Shown: piece after piece, positions 37,923 to 45,636 of the stretch
Layout: each line of letters opens with the position of its first letter
Numbering within the stretch: position 1 is the first letter of the stretch
Assembly (NCBI RefSeq): GCF_001644605.1
Contig: NZ_CP011388.1
Span: forward strand, 202,001-266,000
Direction: 5' to 3'
Source of the DNA: Paenibacillus swuensis
GTDB lineage: Bacteria; Bacillota; Bacilli; Paenibacillales; DY6
DNA length: 64,000 nucleotides
Position numbers and translations under genes: made by a program
The notes under the pieces: generated by a model
What the model was told of the DNA's origin: nothing
The model's input: only the letters and a program-made list of their open reading frames with translations
Database searches by the model: none

Positions 37923-38762
37923 ATGTTGAACAAAAACATTAGAAAAACCGCGCTGGCACTATTGATGGTCATGATCATCGGGGTGCTGGCGGCATGTGGG
38001 AACAGCAGTGAGACGGCGGATGACAAAAAAGAGCTGAAAATCGGATTTTTCCCGGGACCTTATGCCGATCAATTCAAACGCTCCATTCAGCCGATCCTGG
38101 AAGCCAAAGGGTACAAGCTGGAATCCGTGGAATTCACGAATGCCCTGCAACCGAACACGGCCTTGTCGGACGGGACGATTGACGCGAATATTTTTCAACA
38201 TACGGCATTTCTGGAATCTTACAAGGAGCAGCAAGGCGTTGACGATTTAACGGGTTTGGTGAAGATCCCTTCAGCGCCTGCAGGTGTTTACTCCGATAAG
38301 TTCAAGAGCTTGGACGAGCTGAAAGACGGCGCGCACATCGGTTTGCCGAATGATCCGTCCAATATGGCCCGTTCCCTGATTTTGCTTGAAAAAGCCGGCA
38401 TTCTGAAATTAAAAGGCGAAGCGGATCCGCTAACCGCGTCCGAAAAAGATATTGCCGAGAATCCGAAGAATGTGAAAATTGTTCCGTTGGATGCTCCGCA
38501 ATTACCTCGCGCACTGGGCGATGTGGATTACGCCGTGATACCGGGTAACACCATCATTTCCGCAAGCAAATCCCTGTCCGATTCGTTGCTGCTCGAAGAA
38601 CCAGCGGAAGATTTACAGATTATCGTGGCTGTGAAGGAAGGCAACAAAGACAAGACGTACCTGAAAGATCTGGCCGCGGCTTACCAGTCCCCTGAGTTCA
38701 AGAAATTCATTGAGACGGATGAGAAAGCCAAAGGTTTTTCGAAGCCAGAGTATATGAAGTAA
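37923..38762 (+). CDS. metQ: MetQ/NlpA family substrate-binding lipoprotein
   Basis: 279 residues. Lipobox LAAC (Cys25), then the NlpA pattern: KIGFFPGPYADQFK, NTALSDGTIDANIFQHTAFLE and VPLDAPQLPRALGDVDYAVIPGN. NlpA proteins bind methionine or related amino acids at the outer face of the membrane. It is the last gene of the operon, followed by a 13-bp hairpin. The VOC and RidA partners make a non-methionine ligand conceivable. Confidence 0.9.
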   Translation: MLNKNIRKTALALLMVMIIGVLAACGNSSETADDKKELKIGFFPGPYADQFKRSIQPILEAKGYKLESVEFTNALQPNTALSDGTIDANIFQHTAFLESYKEQQGVDDLTGLVKIPSAPAGVYSDKFKSLDELKDGAHIGLPNDPSNMARSLILLEKAGILKLKGEADPLTASEKDIAENPKNVKIVPLDAPQLPRALGDVDYAVIPGNTIISASKSLSDSLLLEEPAEDLQIIVAVKEGNKDKTYLKDLAAAYQSPEFKKFIETDEKAKGFSKPEYMK

Positions 38763-38774
38763 ACCATTAGTGAG

Positions 38775-38806
38775 AACAGGCCCGCCATCATGTTGGCGGG
38801 CCTGTT
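38775..38806. terminator. Bidirectional hairpin between metQ and the dNTPase gene
   Basis: A perfect 13-bp stem AACAGGCCCGCCA (38775-38787) with 38794-38806, loop 6 nt, lies between two convergent genes. T-runs are poor on both sides. Confidence 0.6.
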
Positions 38807-38828
38807 GGCGTATAAAGCATGAAAGCTG

Positions 38829-40145
38829 CTAATCCATCTCGTAAATCGATCCGGTCTTGCTCGCGAACAATTCCCCGTACACTTTCTCCGCGTAGGCATC
38901 CGTCATTCCCGCTACATAATCCGCTACGAAACGCGGCCAGCTCCAGTTCGCTTTGTTCCGGTCATATCGTCCGATCCAGTCCGGCGGGATGATCATCCGG
39001 CCTTGCTCTTCCACTTTAAAGCTGTCCCATAGCTGCCGGATCATAATCTCACTGCGCTTCTGCAGCCGCTGTACGCGAAAGTCCTTGATCAACGTCACCC
39101 AAGCAAGTTTCTTCAGAATCTCCATTGTCCGCAACAGCTCAATATCATGTTTGCCTTCCTTCACGAACGTAACGCGTTTCCATCCGTTGGATGCATCATC
39201 GATAATCCCGACTCTGCCCGCGAACGTGCTTACCCATCGCGCCTTCATCTCTCTGCGGGTACGCGAGGACTCTTGATGATTCTCGGCGTAAATCGTTTCC
39301 CATTGGCTCAAATAATCCATCAGCACCCGCTTGACCATCGCCGGAATATTAACCTCATCCCATTCACCCAGCAAATTTCCCCGGTCATTGATAATCTCTA
39401 GAACCACCAGCTCGACCAAGCGGTCGTTTTCGAAGAAGGTGCGGTTCATCTGGATTTTGCCTGCGCGAATGCCGTCTTCAATATCATGGGTGGAGTAGGC
39501 GATGTCATCGCTGAGATCCATAAGCTGCGCTTCAAGGGTAGAGCAGCCCTCCGGCATCTTCCACTGGTCCCTCAAATAACGGATGCCTTCCCATTCCACA
39601 CCGTACACCCCTTTAAGACGTCCCGGTTCTTCCAAAGAATACGGATATTTATTCACCGCCAGCAGCACCGCCGCCGTCAGATCCAAACCATAGTCGCTGC
39701 CCGCCCGTTTCTCGAGGAACATCAAGATCCTGAAATTCTGGGCGTTTCCTTCAAAAGCTAACCCATGCTCCGTTTTCAGAATCTGGTCCAGCACCTCTTC
39801 GCCCTTGTGTCCGAAAGGCGGATGGCCTAGATCATGTGCCAACGCGGCGCACTCCACCACAGAGGGATCCATCATGAGACCGGGATGCTCCTTGGCTTGT
39901 ATGAACGGATATTGCATCCCCATCCGACGCGCCACTTCGCGGGCGATCTGCGACACTTCCAAGGAATGCGTCAGACGTGTCCGGTAATAGTCGCCGGTTC
40001 CGGCGCCGAATACTTGAGATTTGCCTTGCAAACGGCGAAACGCCGGGGACTGAATCAATCGCGCGTAATCCCGCTCCACTTCGTCCCGTTCCTCACTGGA
40101 CGGACTTAAGGAGGGTTCATCCAACCGAAGCTTGCGTAAGTCCAT
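38829..40145 (-). CDS. dgt: Deoxynucleoside triphosphate triphosphohydrolase (dGTPase-like HD protein)
   Basis: 438 residues behind AAGGAGG. The HD-domain metal site is seen as RTRLTHSLEV, then HDLGHPPFGHKGE, with a later D in DLSDDIAYSTHDIEDG; the N-terminal FRRLQGKSQVF is also family-typical. It hydrolyses dNTPs to nucleosides and triphosphate and so controls the dNTP pool. The length fits the type-2 dGTPase-like subfamily. It may be co-transcribed with the small membrane protein gene upstream (21-nt gap). Confidence 0.9.
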   Translation of the reverse strand: MDLRKLRLDEPSLSPSSEERDEVERDYARLIQSPAFRRLQGKSQVFGAGTGDYYRTRLTHSLEVSQIAREVARRMGMQYPFIQAKEHPGLMMDPSVVECAALAHDLGHPPFGHKGEEVLDQILKTEHGLAFEGNAQNFRILMFLEKRAGSDYGLDLTAAVLLAVNKYPYSLEEPGRLKGVYGVEWEGIRYLRDQWKMPEGCSTLEAQLMDLSDDIAYSTHDIEDGIRAGKIQMNRTFFENDRLVELVVLEIINDRGNLLGEWDEVNIPAMVKRVLMDYLSQWETIYAENHQESSRTRREMKARWVSTFAGRVGIIDDASNGWKRVTFVKEGKHDIELLRTMEILKKLAWVTLIKDFRVQRLQKRSEIMIRQLWDSFKVEEQGRMIIPPDWIGRYDRNKANWSWPRFVADYVAGMTDAYAEKVYGELFASKTGSIYEMD

Positions 40146-40166
40146 AGGAACGCCTCCTTGAGCACA

Positions 40167-40535
40167 TTAGTCTTTTCGGTTCACCTTAAATCCCCAAAGT
40201 GTATCTTTCCTGTATCCTGCCGTAAGCCTCAGCGCAGCCAACCCGGAATCATCAGGGTGAAACTGCTCCAGGTAACGGAGGAACGCCTCTTCAAATTGGA
40301 TTTCCATATTCAGCTTATTGTATTCACTGGGATGATTCCGTAACGCCGTGCGATGAAGCTCCCATGCTGCCCGATCCTCCGGCGTGCCTTGCCCCGCTTT
40401 CTGTTTCTCTGTCAACCGGGTTAATTCGCGTCTGGCCGCGCCAAGTTTGCCGGAGCTTCGGTACATTTGCGTCAGAAGAAAAGCACCCAGTACGACCGCG
40501 GCCGCCATCAGCCACAGCCCTTGCCCTTCATTCAT
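40167..40535 (-). CDS. Small membrane-anchored protein, unknown
   Basis: 122 residues, with AAGGTG before the ATG. One N-terminal membrane helix (about 8-25) is followed by a charged helical cytoplasmic part with likely coiled coil (about 28-50). No family recognised. The 21-nt gap to dgt suggests a shared transcript. Confidence 0.7.
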   Translation of the reverse strand: MNEGQGLWLMAAAVVLGAFLLTQMYRSSGKLGAARRELTRLTEKQKAGQGTPEDRAAWELHRTALRNHPSEYNKLNMEIQFEEAFLRYLEQFHPDDSGLAALRLTAGYRKDTLWGFKVNRKD

Positions 40536-40658
40536 GTTGTCACCTTATTTCCAAGTTTAGAATGTATTTCATTATAGCATAGCCGAGGTTCACATCCTTC
40601 ACACGCACTGTTACAATTAGAGCATATGTCATGATTTTCTTAGTAAGGAGTTGGAGCA

Positions 40659-41456
40659 TTGAAAGACTTGAATCGATCTGAGGTCAAAATAGACCCTAAT
40701 TACATAAAACGAGATCGGATCCTCATCGTCACCGCGGTCGAAGCGGAGCGCGAAGCGCTGCTGCGGGGGTTGGGGCGGAAGCAAGACGACAGACGGTCCG
40801 AGGATGCTACGGGAGCGGCCGAGACTGATAACAGAAACTCACTGGATGCTGCGGGCGCGGGGCGCGTGCATGTCATTGCAGGCGGCGTCGGTCCCGCAGC
40901 CGCCGCCGCGAGCACTTCGGCGGCACTGGCGACAGCCGGCGGCGCATATGCTGCAGTGATATCCGCAGGCATCGGCGGCGGCTTCGCCGGTCAGGCGGAG
41001 ATCGGCTCGCTGGTCCTCGCCAGCGAGATCGTCTGCGCCGACCTCGGCGCGGAGGCGCCGCCGCAAGACTTCGTCAGCATCGACCAGCTGGGGTTCGGCA
41101 CCGCGAGCTACACCGCGGATGCCCCGTTGACGGCACGCCTGGCGGAAGCGCTTCGCGCCGCCGGGCTGCCGCTTGCCGCGGGTCCCGTGCTCACGGTGTC
41201 CACCGTGACCGGGACCGCGGAAACCGCGGCACGCTTAGCGCAGCGCGTGCCGGGGGCGACCGCCGAAGCCATGGAAGGCTTCGGGGTCGCCGCGGCGGCG
41301 CAGCTCCACGGGGTTCCCGTGGTGGAGCTGCGCGCCGTAAGCAACGCCGTAGGCCTGCGCGATCGCGGGGCTTGGCGCATCAAAGAGGCCCTGGCAGCGT
41401 TGGAAGCTGCCGGGGCCGTATTAGCGGAGGTGTTCGAGCATGAATGCGACGAATAA
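40659..41456 (+). CDS. mqnB: Futalosine hydrolase
   Basis: 265 residues; TTG start at 40659 with AAGGAG 8 nt upstream. It belongs to the nucleoside phosphorylase-like (MTAN-type) family: GIGGGFAG binding loop, EAMEGFGVAAAA motif and VSNAVGLRDRGAW with the catalytic Asp. It splits futalosine into hypoxanthine and dehypoxanthine futalosine in the alternative menaquinone route. The pairing with mqnD, which overlaps by 17 nt, supports the call. The sequence is much richer in GC and Ala/Gly than its neighbours, with an Ala-rich stretch near residues 70-100. Confidence 0.85.
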   Translation: MKDLNRSEVKIDPNYIKRDRILIVTAVEAEREALLRGLGRKQDDRRSEDATGAAETDNRNSLDAAGAGRVHVIAGGVGPAAAAASTSAALATAGGAYAAVISAGIGGGFAGQAEIGSLVLASEIVCADLGAEAPPQDFVSIDQLGFGTASYTADAPLTARLAEALRAAGLPLAAGPVLTVSTVTGTAETAARLAQRVPGATAEAMEGFGVAAAAQLHGVPVVELRAVSNAVGLRDRGAWRIKEALAALEAAGAVLAEVFEHECDE

Positions 41457-42405
41457 CGATAACTACCGTTCAACCTTGGTTGAACCAAACCGTAACCAGA
41501 GTTCACAAGACAAACTCAGTATCGCTTACTCACCATGTCCCAACGACACTTTCGTGTTTCACGCCCTAGCTCATGGACTCATTCCAGGTGCGCCAGAGTT
41601 GGACGTTACATATGCGGACATTGATATCACGAACGGTCTTGCGGCTAAAGGTACCGGACCCGATGTGCTCAAAATCTCCTACGCCGCCTTACCTTGGGCG
41701 ATGAAGGATTACGCGCTCCTGCCATGCGGAGGAGCGCTCGGACGGGGGTGCGGACCGCTGGTGTTGACGAAACCCGATGCCGCAATGGAAGGCTCCCAGG
41801 CTGTTTCAGGCCGCGCAACATCCGCCAAGGGCACAGCCCCCAACCCCGCATCCCTTGCCGGACGTCGGGTAGCGGTGCCAAGCGAGCGTTCCACCGCCTA
41901 CCTGCTCTTCCGGCTATGGGCCGCGCAAAACGTCCCGGGGGACGCGCTAGACATCGTGGTCCTGCCGTTCCACGAAATTATGCCCGCGGTCCGGGACGGC
42001 CTTGTGGACGCGGGCCTCGTCATTCACGAGGCCCGCTTCACCTACCCGAGCTACGGGCTCCAGATGATGGCGGATCTCGGGCAATGGTGGGAGTCCGATA
42101 CCGGCCTCCCCATTCCCCTGGGCGCCATCATCGCCCGCCGCTCGCTGGACACCGCGACCTTGGCGCGTCAAATTCGCGCCTCCGTCGAATACGCTTGGTC
42201 GCGCCCCGAGGCCTCGCGCGACTATGTGATGGCGCACGCGCAGGAAATGGATCCTGGCGTCGCCAGACAACACATTGATCTGTACGTGAACGCCTTCACG
42301 GCCGATCTTGGCGATGACGGCTACGCCGCGGTTCACGCGCTGCTAGGCCGCGCGATGCATGAAGGTCTTGTGCCAAAGTTCGATTTGGCGACCCTTCGAA
42401 CCTAA
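41440..42405 (+). CDS. mqnD: 1,4-dihydroxy-6-naphthoate synthase
   Basis: 321 residues, with GGAGGTG 7 nt before the ATG inside the mqnB tail. Family motifs: YSPCPNDTFVFHAL, KISYAALPW, GCGPLVL, RVAVPSERSTAYLLFRL and VIHEARFTY. A 30-residue Ala/Ser/Thr-rich stretch after LVLTKPD looks like an insert relative to compact homologues. It converts cyclic dehypoxanthine futalosine to 1,4-dihydroxy-6-naphthoate. Together with MqnB it marks the futalosine pathway rather than the Men pathway. The other mqn genes are not in this window. Confidence 0.92.
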   Translation: MNATNNDNYRSTLVEPNRNQSSQDKLSIAYSPCPNDTFVFHALAHGLIPGAPELDVTYADIDITNGLAAKGTGPDVLKISYAALPWAMKDYALLPCGGALGRGCGPLVLTKPDAAMEGSQAVSGRATSAKGTAPNPASLAGRRVAVPSERSTAYLLFRLWAAQNVPGDALDIVVLPFHEIMPAVRDGLVDAGLVIHEARFTYPSYGLQMMADLGQWWESDTGLPIPLGAIIARRSLDTATLARQIRASVEYAWSRPEASRDYVMAHAQEMDPGVARQHIDLYVNAFTADLGDDGYAAVHALLGRAMHEGLVPKFDLATLRT

Positions 42406-42423
42406 GATATAACGTAACAAGAT

Positions 42424-42467
42424 AAGCTCCGTCTACCTCAAACGTAGATTGGGCTTAAACTTTTTTT
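42424..42467 (+). terminator. Terminator after mqnD
   Basis: A 13-bp stem with one mismatch (42424-42436 with 42444-42456), then AAAC and a run of seven T at 42461-42467. Confidence 0.8.
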
Positions 42468-42490
42468 AGTACACATAAAGGAGACATCCT

Positions 42491-43303
42491 ATGAACAAAA
42501 CTTTCACATGGCTTATATTCGCTGCCGTTTTTACAGCCTGGGCAGGCAATTATTACGTGTATCAATCCCATAAGCTGGAGAAGCCGCTTTTCTTGAGACA
42601 CTATTATGAGATGCCTTCCGCCTCAATGGAGCATTTTAAACTTTACTACTTAACTAATCGCGAGTCCAAAAGAGCACCCATCTTCTTCGTAACTGCTTCT
42701 GGTCTAAAGTTAACAATTGAACAGACGAAAACAAGAGATGAGCAGGGTCGAATCGTGCTTAAGGAAGCATATATCGCAGCCGATAAGGAGCAATTAAAAA
42801 CAATCAATAATACGTTAAGTTTCAACAATCTGACTGCTCACTACAACGACGGAACAAGTGATTCAGTGGAAATAGGCGAGATGATTGTGCATCCCGTAAT
42901 TAACAAAATTCCGCCTTTAGAATCGAGATCCGGCGGTGGGTCCAACCAGGGAACCGGATATAACGGTTTCGTTGCCAATAGAAATGTTACCATATCTGCC
43001 GTTTCCCACAGTTTTCCTTCTCAATTATCGGATGTCATTACGACACAATTTAAAGGCAGCGGTTCCGATAACACCAACCAGTTTCCAATGGTCTTTCGCA
43101 AAGGCGAAGCAGGATACATGGATTATACGTTCCGACTACCTAAAGACGATCCAAGAATAAATAACGCATATCAAATTATGTTTAGCTACTTAGATGATAA
43201 AAGACAAATTGCAGGCTTCATGAACACCATTGAGCAACCCCAGCTCTACTCCGGCGACCTGGACGACTATATTCGCACCCGAAAGGAGGAGCTGCAACGA
43301 TGA
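42491..43303 (+). CDS. Uncharacterised membrane-anchored extracytoplasmic protein
   Basis: 270 residues behind AAAGGAG. One N-terminal hydrophobic helix (about 5-22) acts as signal or anchor. The rest is soluble, beta-rich and has a Gly/Ser-rich hinge near residues 140-160. I do not recognise a family and see no catalytic motif. It overlaps the next gene by 4 nt, so the two are likely co-produced and may work together. Confidence 0.75.
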   Translation: MNKTFTWLIFAAVFTAWAGNYYVYQSHKLEKPLFLRHYYEMPSASMEHFKLYYLTNRESKRAPIFFVTASGLKLTIEQTKTRDEQGRIVLKEAYIAADKEQLKTINNTLSFNNLTAHYNDGTSDSVEIGEMIVHPVINKIPPLESRSGGGSNQGTGYNGFVANRNVTISAVSHSFPSQLSDVITTQFKGSGSDNTNQFPMVFRKGEAGYMDYTFRLPKDDPRINNAYQIMFSYLDDKRQIAGFMNTIEQPQLYSGDLDDYIRTRKEELQR

Positions 43304-43893
43304 AAAACGCGTTTCTTCGCATCGCGCAAGGCTTTTTCTGGGTCCTGCTCGATCTGCGCCTGTTTGGCATCGACTGTATACCCGATGTAATCGGGTACGT
43401 CCTGATCTGGAGTGCCATCAGCATGCTCGGCAATGAACACGCGCCTTACCGTAAAGCGCTGCCTTTTGCCATCGGACTTACGTTCCTATCCATATTTGAA
43501 GTCTACCCGTTTCTTACCGTCGTGGAACAGTCCTATCCTAGCACCATCCCTGCCTTGCTCTTTCAAACGATACAATCCCTGCTCTTGCTGTTCATGTTCC
43601 GCATCATTCTGCAGGAGCTTCAAAATCAACTTCTCCAAGCCAAACTCCGGAGCTTCGCCCGCCAGGTTCATTCGCGCAACCAATTCTTCACATTCGTTAC
43701 CGCGGCCGGACTGATCTACATGCCTTTTACACTGAATCTATCCGAATTATCGCAACTTTACGGGAGTTTACTGCTCATTATTATGCACATCATCGCGATG
43801 ATTCTCCTATGGATCACCTTTCGGAAAGCCGCCAAGTTGTTGCCTGTCGAACCGAAGCCTCCCCTTGCCGAACATGATATAATGGAGCTATAA
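43300..43893 (+). CDS. Uncharacterised integral membrane protein
   Basis: 197 residues, with GGAGGAG upstream inside the previous gene. About five hydrophobic helices (near 8-24, 27-45, 52-72, 85-103 and 155-175) are linked by short charged loops; helix 3 begins KALPFAIGLTFLSIF. No transporter or enzyme family recognised. Coupled by ATGA overlap to the anchored protein upstream. Confidence 0.75.
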   Translation: MKNAFLRIAQGFFWVLLDLRLFGIDCIPDVIGYVLIWSAISMLGNEHAPYRKALPFAIGLTFLSIFEVYPFLTVVEQSYPSTIPALLFQTIQSLLLLFMFRIILQELQNQLLQAKLRSFARQVHSRNQFFTFVTAAGLIYMPFTLNLSELSQLYGSLLLIIMHIIAMILLWITFRKAAKLLPVEPKPPLAEHDIMEL

Positions 43894-43932
43894 ACTTGCG
43901 AAACGATCCGGAACAAGGAGATAACCCTACCC

Positions 43933-45636
43933 ATGAACGATCTACAATGGACCCGAATGATTCAGGATGTTGCCAACCAGTTCGACGACCTGACCCTCAA
44001 GCGGGGATTTAACTACTATAAGCAAAATCGTGTCGAAGAACTCAGCCTCGAAGACGCTCAATTAGTCCATTCCACAGTCCACGGTACGGAGGATTATGAG
44101 GTCACGATTGACCTGGAACATTTGTATGAGAGCGAATGCTCCTGCCCGGTTTCCAGCAGTTGCAAGCACATCGCAGCTACCTTGATGGAGTACGCCTCCA
44201 GACAGGAACGGCCCGTGACGCAGTTGGCCAACGCCCAGGTGGAAGCCCGGCTCCAGCGCGCCAAAGCTTCCCTGCTGACCCAAACTCCAGCGCGTAAAGC
44301 GGCCAAGCAGAAGCTAACCGAGTTGACGGCCAGAGCGGACAGTTTGTCTTTGGATGAATGGCATGAGCTTTTTGAGCTGAGCACAGGGCATCTTCATTTA
44401 AGCATCGGCGGTCTTCATTACATGGACCAAGCCCTCAAGACCGTCCAATCCCTTAGACTCAACATTCCCAAGCCGCTCAAACCGCTGTTTGAGATGCATT
44501 TATACCTCTATATGCTGAACAAAATCATTGACTATCGCGGGCAACAGCGCAATGTCTACTTTGTTTACGGCGGAACGTACACGGATCAAGCGGTTTCGGA
44601 GTTACTGCAGGTCATTATTGACAAATGGCTCGAAGCCGCCGCCTCCCTGACCGCTCCCGAACACACGGATTTATTGCGGCAAACGGTCGCTCGCATACGT
44701 GAACGGATGCTTGCCGAGCCGGCAGAGATGCGGCATTATCTAAGGCTTTATACGCAGCTTTGGATGGCCTCAGCTTCAGGTCCGACGGAGAAGTCAGAAG
44801 CATCGCGGGCATCGGAATCACTATTGGAATTGGAACTAGGGGAAGCGACCGAGGTAGCAGCAAATGCCAACCAGCTTCTTACCAAACTGGACCCCGCCGC
44901 GGAATTACTTGAATTGGAGAAGCTTCATGAAACCGCTCTGGATCGTGCCTCCGCGCCCCCTTCACCTTCGGGTTTGGCTTACGCTCAGGCTACTTTGCTG
45001 TTTCTGTCCGGGAGGGATGAAGAGTTCCTTTCCCTGTTAAACCAGGCAGCAGATTATAAATTCCCGATGGACATGGTACTGGCCTTCCCCAGACAAGCCG
45101 AAGCCTCCGGGAACTGGGAGCGGTTGGAGGTTATGTTGCCGGGGTTAACGTCCTTTTTTGCGGGAAAACGTCGTGTCGATTGGCAGGAATATATGTCGCT
45201 GTGGGATCGGCTTACCGAGCACAAGCCGGAGGCGGCGGAGCGCATGTGGCACATCCTCACCACCAATCTGCCTCATTCGAGAGGCATTTATGAAGATATG
45301 TTGTACAAGCACGGGCAATGGAAAATATGGATTGAACTGCAGCTTGTGAACGGACGAGATCCGCTGGATTTCCGGGTCAGCGACCTGCAGCCTATCGAGA
45401 AAGCCGCGCCGGAGATGCTGCTTCCCTTCTTTCATCAATCGGTGGAGCGTTATGTGGCGGTAAAAAATCGGGACGGGTACAAGTCGGCCGTGAAGCTTCT
45501 CAAACGATTATCCAAGTTGTACAAAAAAATGAAGATGACTCCGCGCTTCGAAACCTATATGGCCTCGTTTATCGTCAGGTATCAGCGGTTGCGCGCGTTG
45601 CAGGAAGAGCTTCGGAAAGGAAAGTTGGCGGAATGA
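43933..45636 (+). CDS. SWIM zinc-finger protein
   Basis: 567 residues. The SWIM motif CSCPVSSSCKH (CxCx6CxH, from about residue 69) lies in an N-terminal domain that starts with the usual FDDLTLKRGFNYYKQNRV. The remainder is helical and repeat-like without other motifs. SWIM domains bind DNA or proteins. The gene overlaps the SNF2 helicase gene by 4 nt; this pair is common in Bacillales and the SWIM protein probably targets or regulates the helicase. Confidence 0.88.
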   Translation: MNDLQWTRMIQDVANQFDDLTLKRGFNYYKQNRVEELSLEDAQLVHSTVHGTEDYEVTIDLEHLYESECSCPVSSSCKHIAATLMEYASRQERPVTQLANAQVEARLQRAKASLLTQTPARKAAKQKLTELTARADSLSLDEWHELFELSTGHLHLSIGGLHYMDQALKTVQSLRLNIPKPLKPLFEMHLYLYMLNKIIDYRGQQRNVYFVYGGTYTDQAVSELLQVIIDKWLEAAASLTAPEHTDLLRQTVARIRERMLAEPAEMRHYLRLYTQLWMASASGPTEKSEASRASESLLELELGEATEVAANANQLLTKLDPAAELLELEKLHETALDRASAPPSPSGLAYAQATLLFLSGRDEEFLSLLNQAADYKFPMDMVLAFPRQAEASGNWERLEVMLPGLTSFFAGKRRVDWQEYMSLWDRLTEHKPEAAERMWHILTTNLPHSRGIYEDMLYKHGQWKIWIELQLVNGRDPLDFRVSDLQPIEKAAPEMLLPFFHQSVERYVAVKNRDGYKSAVKLLKRLSKLYKKMKMTPRFETYMASFIVRYQRLRALQEELRKGKLAE

